Below, in pieces: positions 52,114 through 61,717 of a stretch of 64,000 bases of DNA; within the stretch, counting starts at the first letter, position 1; each line of letters opens with the position of its first letter. The stretch spans positions 124,001 through 188,000 of the forward strand of contig BPIC01000005.1 in the NCBI GenBank assembly GCA_026003895.1. The letters run 5' to 3'. The notes under the pieces are model-generated. The model had not been told where the DNA came from and made no database searches. It saw only the letters and a list, made by a program, of their open reading frames with translations. The translations under genes were made by a program, and so were the position numbers. Source of the DNA: Dehalococcoidia bacterium. GTDB taxonomy: Bacteria; Chloroflexota; Dehalococcoidia; SpSt-223.

Positions 52114-53283
52114 TCAGTGACCGAGAGTCTGGTTATAGAATGCCTCCAATCGATCGATGATTGTTGACCATGAGAGCAGGGTCTCCGCTACGAAACGAGC
52201 TTTGTGCTCGAGTCGGTCTCGCTCATCCGGACGATCGAGCAGGCGGAGAACCCCGGCAGCGAGCTCCGGACCCGATGCCGCACAGGTGAAGGCAGCCTGC
52301 TGCTCGTGGAGGAGGGCTGGAAGATCGCCGACATCACTGATGACGATGGCTTTGCCTGCGCTGAGGTAATAATTCACCTTCGACGGCCAGCGGCCACGGC
52401 TCGCAATCGTATCCGCCAGCGTCGCGAGCATCAGGTCAGCCGCCGCCACGTAGTCCGCGAGCTCCTCATCCGACACGAACCCCGTCTCGAAGATTTGGCC
52501 GCTCGCCCGAAGATCCGTCGGAATTTTCGCTCGATGATTCCCAACCAGTATCAAGCGAGTGTCGGGCCGAGCCGCGAGGACATGCCGAAACGTGTCCCAC
52601 ATCAGCGCACCGTCTCGGCCTTGGATAACGCCGACCGAAGCGACCACCGGTACCGTTGCCGGGATACCCAGGCGTGCGCGCGCCGCATTCCGGTCGCCAG
52701 GCTTGATATTGGCCGGGTCGCACCCATGCGGCATCCAATGAATGGTGTCCTTTGGAACCCCCAAACGCTCAGCTCGCCGTGCCAAGGCAGAGGAAATGAC
52801 CGTCGTCCCGTCCGCTCGAGTGCGAAAGGCTTCTTCGAAAAAGGTTTCGATGGGTCCGAAGAACGTTCGGACAAACCATCCGGAGCGCTCCTCGATGGTA
52901 CCGCCACGCCCCCACCAATCACACCAGTCGATCAGGAGTCGGGCGGAGCTCGCGCGTTGAGCAGCGAGCGCCGGGAGGATTACTGCAGGCCGACAATCCC
53001 ATGCATGAATGAGGTCCCAGCCGGGCTTGGAAACCAGTCCTATCCGGCGTAGCGTGTCATACGGATCCCACCCGGTGCGGCCACGGCCGCTGAGAAGGTC
53101 AGGTGTCTCCAAAAGCCGCACGTCCTCCACGCATTTTTCGGTCACGGCCCACCGGTTGGAAGGACTGATTGATAGGAGGGTGACCTGATGGCCACGCGCC
53201 GAAAGAATCTGTCCGATTTGAAGGGCACGGTTGAAGGTGCCTCCGCTAAATGCCACGTTGTGATTCAGAAACAAGACTTGCAT
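52114..53283 (-). CDS. GT4-type glycosyltransferase
   Basis: A 389-residue GT-B enzyme. The N-lobe starts VLFLNHNVAFSGGTFNRALQIGQILSARGHQVTLLS and has WDLIHAWDCRPAV; the C-lobe has SVGVIQGRDGALMWDTFRHVL, RLILVGNHRAK and PSKVNYYLSAGKAIVISDVGDLPALL. The donor-binding E-x7-E is not clearly seen and the region around SKVNYYLSAGK takes its place. It probably adds sugars to a cell-surface glycan. It is near but opposite in direction to the nucleotide-sugar genes at 54643-57236. Confidence 0.82.
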   Translation of the reverse strand: MQVLFLNHNVAFSGGTFNRALQIGQILSARGHQVTLLSISPSNRWAVTEKCVEDVRLLETPDLLSGRGRTGWDPYDTLRRIGLVSKPGWDLIHAWDCRPAVILPALAAQRASSARLLIDWCDWWGRGGTIEERSGWFVRTFFGPIETFFEEAFRTRADGTTVISSALARRAERLGVPKDTIHWMPHGCDPANIKPGDRNAARARLGIPATVPVVASVGVIQGRDGALMWDTFRHVLAARPDTRLILVGNHRAKIPTDLRASGQIFETGFVSDEELADYVAAADLMLATLADTIASRGRWPSKVNYYLSAGKAIVISDVGDLPALLHEQQAAFTCAASGPELAAGVLRLLDRPDERDRLEHKARFVAETLLSWSTIIDRLEAFYNQTLGH

Positions 53284-54642
53284 CGTCGGATGGCCTCAAA
53301 TCGCAATGCGCCTTTGGCCACGTGCGGACCAGGTTGAGCGCACGATGATCGCCGAGCGCATTACCAGAATGACGAAGGGCGCATACTCGCCTCACTTTCG
53401 TCGGCATCCTGGGGTACCACGGTTTCGTCCGTTTCACCGAAGTGGTCCCTATTGATTGGCTCGGCCGCCGGGGAGGGAATTACCTGAACACCCACTCCGA
53501 TGACCTACTTGAATACTGCCGGCGGCGGGTCGATTATCGCATCCCCCTCACCTGAAGTGAGACGAGCATTGACTCGCGATGTTCGTGCTGGTTGGGCGTC
53601 AAATTGGCGGGCAGCGCCAGTCTGATGCCTAGTGCTTGAATGGACGCTTCCCCCTCGCGACGATCGCGAGGATACGGCATCGTTTGAGTCGCTTTCTGCC
53701 ATTGGCAGACCATTGGCAGAGATGATATGACGTTTGTAATCGCGGGTAGCATGGGGCGGGAACGTCTGCAGGGTTCGGATGACCCTGATGGGACCTGAAC
53801 GACCGCGCTCACCCACGAGCCAGCCTGACAGGCTGCCGAATGATGAGTCGAGCGGCAGACCAAACTCGCACAACTGGACGGGTGCCGACGGAGCGTTGAA
53901 CAAGTTCGCGTCGGAGTGGCCGTCGACTCGTGAAATGCTCCGCGCCCGACTCGACGGCACTGTGCGGTTCTCGAGACCGGTCCGATTTGGCCTCGACGAC
54001 CGGAATGAGTAGAGACGGCTGTAAGTGTGGCGGAGCGAGCGTCGAAGGATTGGTCCATCGGCACGCAGGCGGACTCGTCTCGACACGTTGGCACGCGGAG
54101 CGGAGCTGGGGTTCGACACGGGATTGCCGGGCGAAGCGACACTTGGCGGCTTGTACGCTCGTCGGAGACGACGTCAGGCTCGGCGGGTGGATGGTGCCGC
54201 TCCGTTAAGGCCGGTCGTCTAGAAGGGTTTGAAACCGCAAGACTCCGCCACTGCAACCGGTCCGCCGGCTCGTCGGGTCGCTCAAGCTCTTGACTGGATC
54301 ACTTGCCAACCTGCTCCGCCGTGGAGCCTGAAAGAATTTCCCTGTGGGCGGCAGCCTCGTAACCGCGGACCTCCGACTGGCGCTGTTTCGTTGGAGAGGT
54401 CCGCGAGTCTTTGTGGAGGGGTGGCTGCGCTACCGGCTCCGAAAGAGCGGCCTGTCGGTGAACGCGCGGACCTACGCGAGTGCGGCTGGCGCGCCGACGA
54501 GAGAAGTGACGGTTGGTGACGCGCACAAGGTGCCCAGCCGGGGAGAAACTCACGAACATCGAGGGTGGAACCGGAAAAGGCTAGCCAGGATCTCCCATAT
54601 CCGGGTAGGCTTGACTGTTCGGCCAACGATGGGGGGAAGACC
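53284..54642. other. Largest gene-free region
   Basis: About 1.36 kb. Long frames on both strands overlap each other and have the codon composition of noncoding GC-rich DNA. I see no start with a good ribosome site and no family motif. It may be decayed DNA or house an unrecognised RNA. Confidence 0.45.
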
Positions 54643-56043
54643 GTGGACATCGAGGCGTGCACTGTTCCAACCGGGAGTTCAATCACTGACGTGATGCAGG
54701 CGATCGATCGAGCCAGCACGGGGCTGGCGGTGGTCGTCGATTCCTCCGGGACGTTGACCGGTGTCGTCTCGGACGGTGACCTGCGCCGGGCACTCGTCGC
54801 CGGCGCGGGGCTAGATGACGCCGTCGATCGATATATGGTCCGCGAGGTGTTGGTGTTGCCGGAAGGCTTCTCTCCGGGGCAGCGCGACGCGCTCTTCGAA
54901 CAACCCGCGTTTAGCACTCGGGCGCCCCGCTGGATACCCCTTGTGGATGCCGAAGGGCGCCCGCGGAATCTCGTGCGGTCCGCCGAAATCGCCACCGCTA
55001 GCTCGGTCGGATTGAGTCTTGGGCGGGCGGCAGAGCACCGCCCGGCGCTCGTGACGGTGCTCGGCGGTGCAGGCTACATCGGCAGCGTTCTCGTACGGCA
55101 GCTCCTCGCCGAAGGCTACCGGGTGCGGGTGGTTGACCGGCTGTTCTACGGGCGTGCCTCGGTCGACGAGCTTGTCCACCACCCCCGATTCGAGTTGGTT
55201 GAAGCTGACGTTCGCTCACTCTCCAGTCTCGTCCCGGCGCTCGTCGATAGCGACGCCGTTGTGCACCTCGCCGAACTGGTCGGCGATCCCCTGTGCGCCC
55301 ATAACCCGTTGATGACCTTCGAAATCAACTATCTCGCGACCGCCAGCATCGCGCTTGCCTGCCACTACTTGCAAATCAACCGCTTCGTCTACGTCTCTTC
55401 GTGCAGCGTGTATGGCGCCAGCCCAGAGCCGGAGACCATCCTCACGGAAGACTCACCCCTCCGACCGGTCTCGCTCTATGCCAAGTTGAAGATCGAGAGC
55501 GAGCGTTCGATCCGCCAGCTGACGCACGGCGGGTTTTCGCCCGTCATCCTTCGGCTCGGCACGGTGTTCGGCCTTTCCTATCGTCCACGCTTCGATTTGG
55601 TAGTCAACACGTTCACGGCTCAGGCGATTCACGACGGTTCCATTGTTGTCTTTGGCGGCGACCAGTGGCGCCCGCATATCCACGTCAGCGACGTGGCCGG
55701 CGCAATTCGCCGCTGCCTTCGTCTCCCGCTCGAAGTCGTGGGCGGCCAAACATTCAACCTTGTTGCCGAGAACCTGACGGTCGACGAGCTCGCCAACTTG
55801 GTCGCTGACGAGGTGCCAACCGCGACCGTGACGCGCAGCGCGACCGTGGTCGACCGTCGCAATTACCGCGTGTCTGCCGACAAAGCCCGGCGCATGCTGG
55901 GGTTCAGTCCCGAGCGCACGGTGCGCGACGGCATCCGGGAAATCGCGGCAGCGCTCCGCGCGGGCGTGATTGCCAACCATACGGACCCGCGCTACAGCAA
56001 CATCCGCGCGTTCACCGCAGCGGAGATGGGAGCGGCTTTGTGA
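54643..56043 (+). CDS. CBS-domain/NAD-dependent epimerase fusion
   Basis: The GTG at 54643 follows GGGGGGAAG and gives 466 residues. The first ~115 form a CBS pair (VMQAIDRASTGLAVVVDSSGTLTGVVSDGDLRRAL, ending WIPLVDAEGRPRNLV). From ~135 a short-chain extended dehydrogenase/epimerase begins: LGGAGYIGS (139-147), the Asp after strand two, SSCSVYG and Y278-x3-K282 (YAKLK). It acts on a nucleotide sugar. The CBS pair is normally fused to sugar nucleotidyltransferases. Here it may make the epimerase responsive to a nucleotide. It overlaps the DegT gene (GTGA). Confidence 0.85.
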   Translation: MDIEACTVPTGSSITDVMQAIDRASTGLAVVVDSSGTLTGVVSDGDLRRALVAGAGLDDAVDRYMVREVLVLPEGFSPGQRDALFEQPAFSTRAPRWIPLVDAEGRPRNLVRSAEIATASSVGLSLGRAAEHRPALVTVLGGAGYIGSVLVRQLLAEGYRVRVVDRLFYGRASVDELVHHPRFELVEADVRSLSSLVPALVDSDAVVHLAELVGDPLCAHNPLMTFEINYLATASIALACHYLQINRFVYVSSCSVYGASPEPETILTEDSPLRPVSLYAKLKIESERSIRQLTHGGFSPVILRLGTVFGLSYRPRFDLVVNTFTAQAIHDGSIVVFGGDQWRPHIHVSDVAGAIRRCLRLPLEVVGGQTFNLVAENLTVDELANLVADEVPTATVTRSATVVDRRNYRVSADKARRMLGFSPERTVRDGIREIAAALRAGVIANHTDPRYSNIRAFTAAEMGAAL

Positions 56044-57236
56044 GCACCCCGGCAATCGCAGGTGGCGTGGCAGTCCGCCAAACCTTCTTGCCAATCGCGC
56101 TGCCTCATGTTGGCCCGGAAGAGAAGGCAGAGGTGCTGGCAGCGCTGGAGAGTGGCTGGCTGTCGACAGGACCGCGAGTCTTTGAGTTCGAGCGCCGGAT
56201 GCGGGAGTACGTCGGGGCGAAGCACGCCGTGGCACTCAATTCGTGCACGGCGGGGCTGCATCTCTCACTCGTTGCCGCAGGAATCGGACCCGGCGACGAA
56301 GTCATCACGACGCCGCTCACGTTCACGGCAACCGCTAATGTCGTGCTCCACGTCGGTGCAAGCGTGGTGTTCGCCGATGTTGATCCCCATACCGGCAACC
56401 TCGATCCGGTCGCGGTCGAGCGCGTCATCACCCCACGAACCAAGGCAATCATCCCCGTGCACTATGCCGGCTATCCGTGTGACATGGACGCGTTCGACGC
56501 GCTCGCCTCGCCACGCGACATCCTGCTCGTGGAAGATGCGGCCCACGCGATCGGGAGCCGGGTCAACGGTACGCCGGTAGGATCGGCGGCGCATCGAGTC
56601 GCGGTGTTTAGCTTCTACGCGACGAAGACCCTAACCACCGGCGAGGGTGGCATGCTCGTCACCGGACGCGACGAGCTCGCCGAGCGCGTGCGCATCCTTA
56701 GTCTTCATGGCATTTCCAAGGATGCTTGGAAGCGCCATTCCGCGGCAGGCTCGTGGTACTACGAGGTGCTGGCGCCGGGGTTCAAGGACAACATGGGCGA
56801 GCTGGCTGCCGCGCTCGGGCTGGCACAACTGGCCAAACTTGAACGATTCATCGCCCGGCGCGAGGCAATCGTGCAGGCGTACAACGCAGCGTTTTGCCAT
56901 CAAGAAGCCCTCATTCTGCCGGCTGAGCACCCGTCGGTGCGCCACTCTCGCTACATCTACCCCTTGCGCCTGCGTGAGGGAACGTTGAAGCTTTCTCGCA
57001 ACGAGTTCATCGACGCGCTCCGGGCGGAAAACATTGGCACGAGCGTCTACTTCATTCCCGTTCACCTCCATCCGTATTACCGATCGACCTTCGGCTATGC
57101 CGAGGGAGCGTATCCCCATGCCGAACAGTTCTCCGCTCACTCGGTTGCGCTGCCGCTCTTCCCTGACATGACCGATCGAGACGTGCAGGACGTAATCGAC
57201 GCCGTTCTACGACTCGTCGGCTACTACCGTCGGTAA
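56040..57236 (+). CDS. DegT/DnrJ/EryC1/StrS-family aminotransferase
   Basis: A 398-residue PLP enzyme. LALESGWLSTGPRVFEFE-like opening, ALNSCTAGLHLSLVAAGI (PLP phosphate), VEDAAHAIGS (Asp under PLP) and SFYATKTLTTGEGGML with the Schiff-base Lys196 are all present, as is the C-terminal SVYFIPVHLHPYY. It aminates a keto sugar nucleotide, so it makes an amino-sugar precursor with the epimerase it overlaps. The product is likely used by a surface-polysaccharide pathway. Confidence 0.9.
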   Translation: MSTPAIAGGVAVRQTFLPIALPHVGPEEKAEVLAALESGWLSTGPRVFEFERRMREYVGAKHAVALNSCTAGLHLSLVAAGIGPGDEVITTPLTFTATANVVLHVGASVVFADVDPHTGNLDPVAVERVITPRTKAIIPVHYAGYPCDMDAFDALASPRDILLVEDAAHAIGSRVNGTPVGSAAHRVAVFSFYATKTLTTGEGGMLVTGRDELAERVRILSLHGISKDAWKRHSAAGSWYYEVLAPGFKDNMGELAAALGLAQLAKLERFIARREAIVQAYNAAFCHQEALILPAEHPSVRHSRYIYPLRLREGTLKLSRNEFIDALRAENIGTSVYFIPVHLHPYYRSTFGYAEGAYPHAEQFSAHSVALPLFPDMTDRDVQDVIDAVLRLVGYYRR

Positions 57237-57291
57237 TACCGCCCGGAATAGCCTCGCCGCCGCCCGCGCGATCGCCAATAATCGCGCTCCG

Positions 57292-58980
57292 GTGATAGAA
57301 GGCTACCCAGAGGGAGCGTCATCGCGCGGTGGACCCAGCACTGCGCTGCGGCTCCTCCTGTCCTGTTGGCGCCCACTCGTACCCGGCATCGCCGCGATGG
57401 CTGGTGCTGGGGCGATGACTCTGCTTATCGCCCGCGAGGCGAGCGCAGCAATGGCCAACTTCCCCAATTTCACGGCGAGCGCGTGGTTGCCGATCGCGGC
57501 CGCACTCGCCATGCGGACGGCGCTCGCGCTTATCGGCGCAGCGCTTCTTGGTCATGCCGCAAATGCGTATTCGACGGCATTGCGCCTGGCGCTCTTGCGG
57601 CGGGCGCTCTATGCGCCCATCGCCTTTCATGACGCTCGGTATTCGGCCAACCTCGTCTCGGTGTTTGTCTCGGATATCGGGATGGTGCAGGAGCTGCTGC
57701 GGGTTGTGCTTCCGGCGGTGGCTCAGCACGTGCCGACGATTGCCATTGCGTGGGTCGCCGTCCTCCTCGTTGATTGGCAACTCGCGCTCGGCCTCGCGGC
57801 GCTGGGAGCGCCGCTCGTCATCGGTGTCGCGCTCACCGGTCGGGGAATTCGTCGTGCGACCTTGGCTGCGCAGACCACCATGGGTCAGTTGGCAATCGTG
57901 GCTGGTGAAAGCGTCAGTGGAGCGCGCGCCTTGAAAGCGCTCGGCGCCGAGGGGTTCGTGCTCGACCGCTTCGCTCGCCTCACGCGAGAGCTCGATCGGT
58001 GGCGGAGGAAGCGGACGTTGCTGACGGCGCTGCTCGACGGGCTTGCTCCGACCGGTCTGATTATCGTTGCCATCGCCGGCGCGTACTTGGTCAAGGCCGA
58101 GCTCGATTCGGGTCGTCTCACCCCGAGCCACCTGCTCGCCTTTGCATCATTCGCAGCGGTGCTCGGGGCGAGCCTGTTCGCTGCCGTCCGCGCCTACGCT
58201 GGACTCGAACCAGTCGTCGGCGCCTACCGCCGAGTTGCGGCATTGCTTGATGCCGCCACCGACGAACCTTCGGGAGGCGCTCCCTTCCTGCGAGGTGCGG
58301 GACGCCTCTCGCTCGATGGCGTCTCGTTCCGGTATCCAACGGGTGGCGGCGTGCACGACCTGTCGTTCACGATCGAGCCGGGCGAAATTGTAGCGATCGA
58401 GGGCCCAAACGGCGCCGGCAAGTCGACGCTCGTCAGTCTGCTCCTCGGCTTCTACCGCCCCGAGCGTGGCTCGATCTTGCTCGACGGTCAATGCTCCGAG
58501 ACCGTCGCGCTCGCGGAGTGGCGACGGCAGTTCGCGCTGGTCAGCCGTGACCCTGCGGTGTTTGCCGTTTCGGTAGCGGAAAACATTGCGCTCGGCCGAC
58601 CGGGCGCCACCGTGGACGAGGTTCGTGCCGCCGCCGCCGCGATGGGGCTGGACTCAGCGCTCGATCGACTGCCCGATGGGCTGAACGCCGAGGTCGGTGA
58701 AAACGGCGTGCGACTCTCCGCTGGACAACGCCAGCGACTCGCCCTTGCTCGGGCGCTGTTACAGGACCCGCTCGTCATCATCTTTGATGAAGCGACCACC
58801 TCCCTTGATCGGGAGAGTGAGGCGGCACTCCGCGAGGCGGCGACGCGCTGGGCGGGCCGCCGCACCCTCATCCTCATCAGTCACAGCTCGCTTGACGGCT
58901 GGCCGATTACGCGCCGCATTCGGCTGGAGGACGGCGCGATCGTCGCCGACGAACGGCTTCCCGCGCCCACGAACCCCTGA
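57292..58980 (+). CDS. ABC exporter, fused membrane and ATPase domains
   Basis: A 562-residue half-transporter from GTG 57292. About six membrane helices occupy residues ~25-310. The ATPase has Walker A GPNGAGKST (~369-377), a Q-loop (FALVSRDPAVF), signature LSAGQRQRLALARAL (an LSGGQ variant with Ala) and Walker B VIIFDEATTSLD. It probably exports a lipid-linked or amino-sugar product. It lies 55 bases after the aminotransferase, in the same orientation. Confidence 0.85.
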   Translation: MIEGYPEGASSRGGPSTALRLLLSCWRPLVPGIAAMAGAGAMTLLIAREASAAMANFPNFTASAWLPIAAALAMRTALALIGAALLGHAANAYSTALRLALLRRALYAPIAFHDARYSANLVSVFVSDIGMVQELLRVVLPAVAQHVPTIAIAWVAVLLVDWQLALGLAALGAPLVIGVALTGRGIRRATLAAQTTMGQLAIVAGESVSGARALKALGAEGFVLDRFARLTRELDRWRRKRTLLTALLDGLAPTGLIIVAIAGAYLVKAELDSGRLTPSHLLAFASFAAVLGASLFAAVRAYAGLEPVVGAYRRVAALLDAATDEPSGGAPFLRGAGRLSLDGVSFRYPTGGGVHDLSFTIEPGEIVAIEGPNGAGKSTLVSLLLGFYRPERGSILLDGQCSETVALAEWRRQFALVSRDPAVFAVSVAENIALGRPGATVDEVRAAAAAMGLDSALDRLPDGLNAEVGENGVRLSAGQRQRLALARALLQDPLVIIFDEATTSLDRESEAALREAATRWAGRRTLILISHSSLDGWPITRRIRLEDGAIVADERLPAPTNP

Positions 58981-59274
58981 GGACCGCTCGACCTCCGCGA
59001 GCAGTTCAGCATGGACGAACGAATTCGCGATCCCGAGTCCACCACGGAGCTGCGGGCGCGTTCACGATGCGTCTGCAAGCGCTTCGAAGTCAGATTGGCT
59101 GGGACTGTCGTCGACGCCGTCACCGGCGCCGGCGCTTGACCGAGGCGCCCTCCTGTGCGATTCCTCGTTTGCTTCATTCGCGCCCGCCTCTTCCATGGCA
59201 GGTTGGACAACAGCGGTCCATAGAGACGCCGAAGTGCCGTGGCTGGTAGCATAGGCCGCGGTAGGAGGGTGTCC

Positions 59275-60774
59275 ATGGCCGAGGTGATCGTCATCGGTGG
59301 CGGCAACGCCGGATTGCCGGCGGCGATCCACGCGGTCGACGGTGGGGCGCATGTCACGGTCGTCGAAAAAACTGGTGAGCTCGGCGGAGCGCTGTGGTTC
59401 ACCAGCCACTCGATCAGCGGTGCGGGAACGCAGATGCAGCAGCGCCGCGGGATCATCGATTCTCCGCAAGCACATTTTGACGACATTTGGCGCATCGGTC
59501 ATGGCTGTGCCACTCCGGAAATTTTGCGCGTTGCTACGGAAGGGGCCGGCGCTGCGATCGATTGGTTAGAAGCGATCGGCGTTCCCTTTACGCACGAGTC
59601 CCCTTGGCAGCAACGCGGTCGAATGCCGGGGCACGCGGTGTACGGAGCGCCCCGGACCTACACGCCGATCCCACTGGATGGTATCGCTGGTTCGGGGCCT
59701 GGGCGGCAGGTCCTCCGTGCCTTGGAGCGTCAGATCGATCAGCGGCGTGACCAGCTCACCATCCGCTACCGCACCCGCGCTGAGCGGCTCATCCTCGGCC
59801 AAGACGGCCGCGTAACGGCAGTACGCGTTCGGCGGGAGGATCGCACTGAGGACCTGCCTGCCGACGCCGTGGTGCTGGCGACAGGAGGGTTCGGCGCAAA
59901 CCGGACAATGCTGCGCGCATGCATTCCGGATTTTCCCGATGGCGCGATCTCCATTTGCCCGCCTCATGCGCAGGGTGACGGCATTCGGCTCGCTGAGGAG
60001 GCCGGAGCCGCTCTCGTCAACATGGACATGTTCGTCGTCGTCGCCTCAGGGATCGCCGATCGGCGTGCTCCAGAGCTGGCGATCTATTGGCTGATGCTCC
60101 CTGCCGCAAGGCCGCCGGCGATTGCCGGTGACATCTGGGTCAATCGGCAGGGAAAGCGCTTCATTCGCGAAGATGAAGTGAGTCCGGATGCCCGGGAGGT
60201 CGCCTTGATGGCACAGCCCGGTTGTGAGCTGTTTGCCATCTTCGACGAGCCGATGCGGCGTGGCCTAACGGAGGAGGTTGCCGCAACAACTCGGGCAAGC
60301 TTCGAAGGGCGAACGCCGAATATCATCTTCTCGGCCCCAACGATCGAGGATCTCGCCGATCGGCTTGGTCTGCCGCCGCCGGCGCTCCGCGCCACCGTCG
60401 ACCGGTACAACGCGGCCGTCGACGCTGGTCATGACCCCGACTTCGGCCGCGAGTCGATGCCGAAGCGCATCGACTCCCCACCGTTTCACGGCCTTCCTTC
60501 GGCTGGAATGATCTTCTTGACGCACGGGGGTGTCAAAATCGCGCCGGACGCCCGAGTCGTACGGACCGACGGATCGGTGTTTCCGAACCTGTTCGCAGCA
60601 GGTGAGGTCATGGGAGCGGGACAAGTGATGGGCCGCGCCTTCGCCGGAGGTCAGGGGGTCGGAATGGCGCTCACCTTCGGCATCCTTGCGGGAACGAACG
60701 CGGCGGCGGCGGCAATCGCACCCCATCTTGCGGACAGCAAACGGAGCAAAAATGCGAGCAGTCGTGCTACGTGA
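59275..60774 (+). CDS. FAD-dependent oxidoreductase, second copy
   Basis: A 499-residue FAD_binding_2 flavoprotein; the ATG at 59275 follows GGAGGG. VIVIGGGNAGLPAAIHAV, VVEKTGELGGALWFTSHSISGAG, AVVLATGGFGANRTML and the C-terminal NLFAAGEVMGAGQVMGRAFAGGQGVGM parallel the 34596 protein, but overall identity looks low. It is coupled to a quinone-reductase-like enzyme whose start lies inside its 3' end. It probably oxidises or reduces an unsaturated substrate; the substrate is unknown. Confidence 0.83.
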   Translation: MAEVIVIGGGNAGLPAAIHAVDGGAHVTVVEKTGELGGALWFTSHSISGAGTQMQQRRGIIDSPQAHFDDIWRIGHGCATPEILRVATEGAGAAIDWLEAIGVPFTHESPWQQRGRMPGHAVYGAPRTYTPIPLDGIAGSGPGRQVLRALERQIDQRRDQLTIRYRTRAERLILGQDGRVTAVRVRREDRTEDLPADAVVLATGGFGANRTMLRACIPDFPDGAISICPPHAQGDGIRLAEEAGAALVNMDMFVVVASGIADRRAPELAIYWLMLPAARPPAIAGDIWVNRQGKRFIREDEVSPDAREVALMAQPGCELFAIFDEPMRRGLTEEVAATTRASFEGRTPNIIFSAPTIEDLADRLGLPPPALRATVDRYNAAVDAGHDPDFGRESMPKRIDSPPFHGLPSAGMIFLTHGGVKIAPDARVVRTDGSVFPNLFAAGEVMGAGQVMGRAFAGGQGVGMALTFGILAGTNAAAAAIAPHLADSKRSKNASSRAT

Positions 60775-61717
60775 CTACGGCGGCCCGGCCGCGTTGCACG
60801 TGGAGGAGATGCCCCTTCCCGAGCCAGGACCAGGGCAGGTTCGGATTCGCGTTCACGCTTCGGCCATGAACAATTCCGATCTGCAGACGACCGAGGGACG
60901 CTATGGCCGGCCTCCGCTTCCCCGTATCCTCGGCCAGGAAGCCGCCGGCGTGGTCGACGCGGTGGGCGAGGGTGTCACCACCTTCGAGCCGGGAATGCGA
61001 GTCGTCGGCCACGTTTGGGAGAGTTGGGCCGAGTACGCCGTCGCACCAGAGCGCGAGCTCGTTCCCCTACCGGAGGAGGTCTCGTTTGAGGCAGCGGCGA
61101 CGTTGCCCGTCGCGTCGTACACCGCAAGTATGGCGCTGGTCAGCGCCGCGCGCCTTCAGCCCACCGAATGGGTGCTGATCAACCCGGGCACTGGGGGCGT
61201 TGGTGTCGCGGCCGTGCAAATCGCGACGCTGCTTGGTGGACGGGTAATCGCCACCACCTCGACCACGGCAAAGCGTTCCCTGTTGACAGAGCTTGGCGCA
61301 GAAGTTGTCCTCGACTGGGCGAGCGACGACGTTGCCGCCGCGGTTCTGAAGCTGACCGACGGAAGAGGTGTCTCGGTCGCACTGGACGGCGGCGGGAAGG
61401 TGACCTTCGCGCAGTGCCTCGCGAGCATGGCGAATGCCGGAAGGATCGTCATTTACGGCTATACCACCGGCATGGAAGCGACGCTGCCGATTGGCCGCCT
61501 GTTGACGCGCAACGTGTCGGTCTTTGGGATCGCGATTTGGACCAATCCGACGTACTGGGAGAATGTCACCTTCTTTCGGGACCGTGTGCTGCCGGCGGTA
61601 GCGGAGGGGCGAATCCGTCCCATTGTGGATCTTGTGATTCCGCTTGAAGAGGCGAGCGCCGGCCTGCAGCGGCTCGCCGAGCGGAGTATTAGCGGCAAGG
61701 TGGTCATCACGCCGTAG
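60752..61717 (+). CDS. Zinc-independent MDR oxidoreductase (quinone reductase-like)
   Basis: A 321-residue medium-chain dehydrogenase starting at ATG 60752 after CGGAG, overlapping the previous gene by 23 bases. MRAVVLRDYGGPAALHVEEMP opens it; NNSDLQTTEGRYG, PRILGQEAAGVVDAVGEGVT and the NADPH motif NPGTGGVGVAAVQIATLLG follow. The zinc-binding cysteines and histidine of alcohol dehydrogenases are absent, so this is the quinone-reductase/crotonyl-reductase branch. It pairs with the FAD flavoprotein. Confidence 0.86.
   Translation: MRAVVLRDYGGPAALHVEEMPLPEPGPGQVRIRVHASAMNNSDLQTTEGRYGRPPLPRILGQEAAGVVDAVGEGVTTFEPGMRVVGHVWESWAEYAVAPERELVPLPEEVSFEAAATLPVASYTASMALVSAARLQPTEWVLINPGTGGVGVAAVQIATLLGGRVIATTSTTAKRSLLTELGAEVVLDWASDDVAAAVLKLTDGRGVSVALDGGGKVTFAQCLASMANAGRIVIYGYTTGMEATLPIGRLLTRNVSVFGIAIWTNPTYWENVTFFRDRVLPAVAEGRIRPIVDLVIPLEEASAGLQRLAERSISGKVVITP

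Noticed and set aside
53505-54256. Two overlapping minus-strand frames of 204 and 240 codons
   Set aside because: They compete for the same DNA in different frames and neither shows conserved features.
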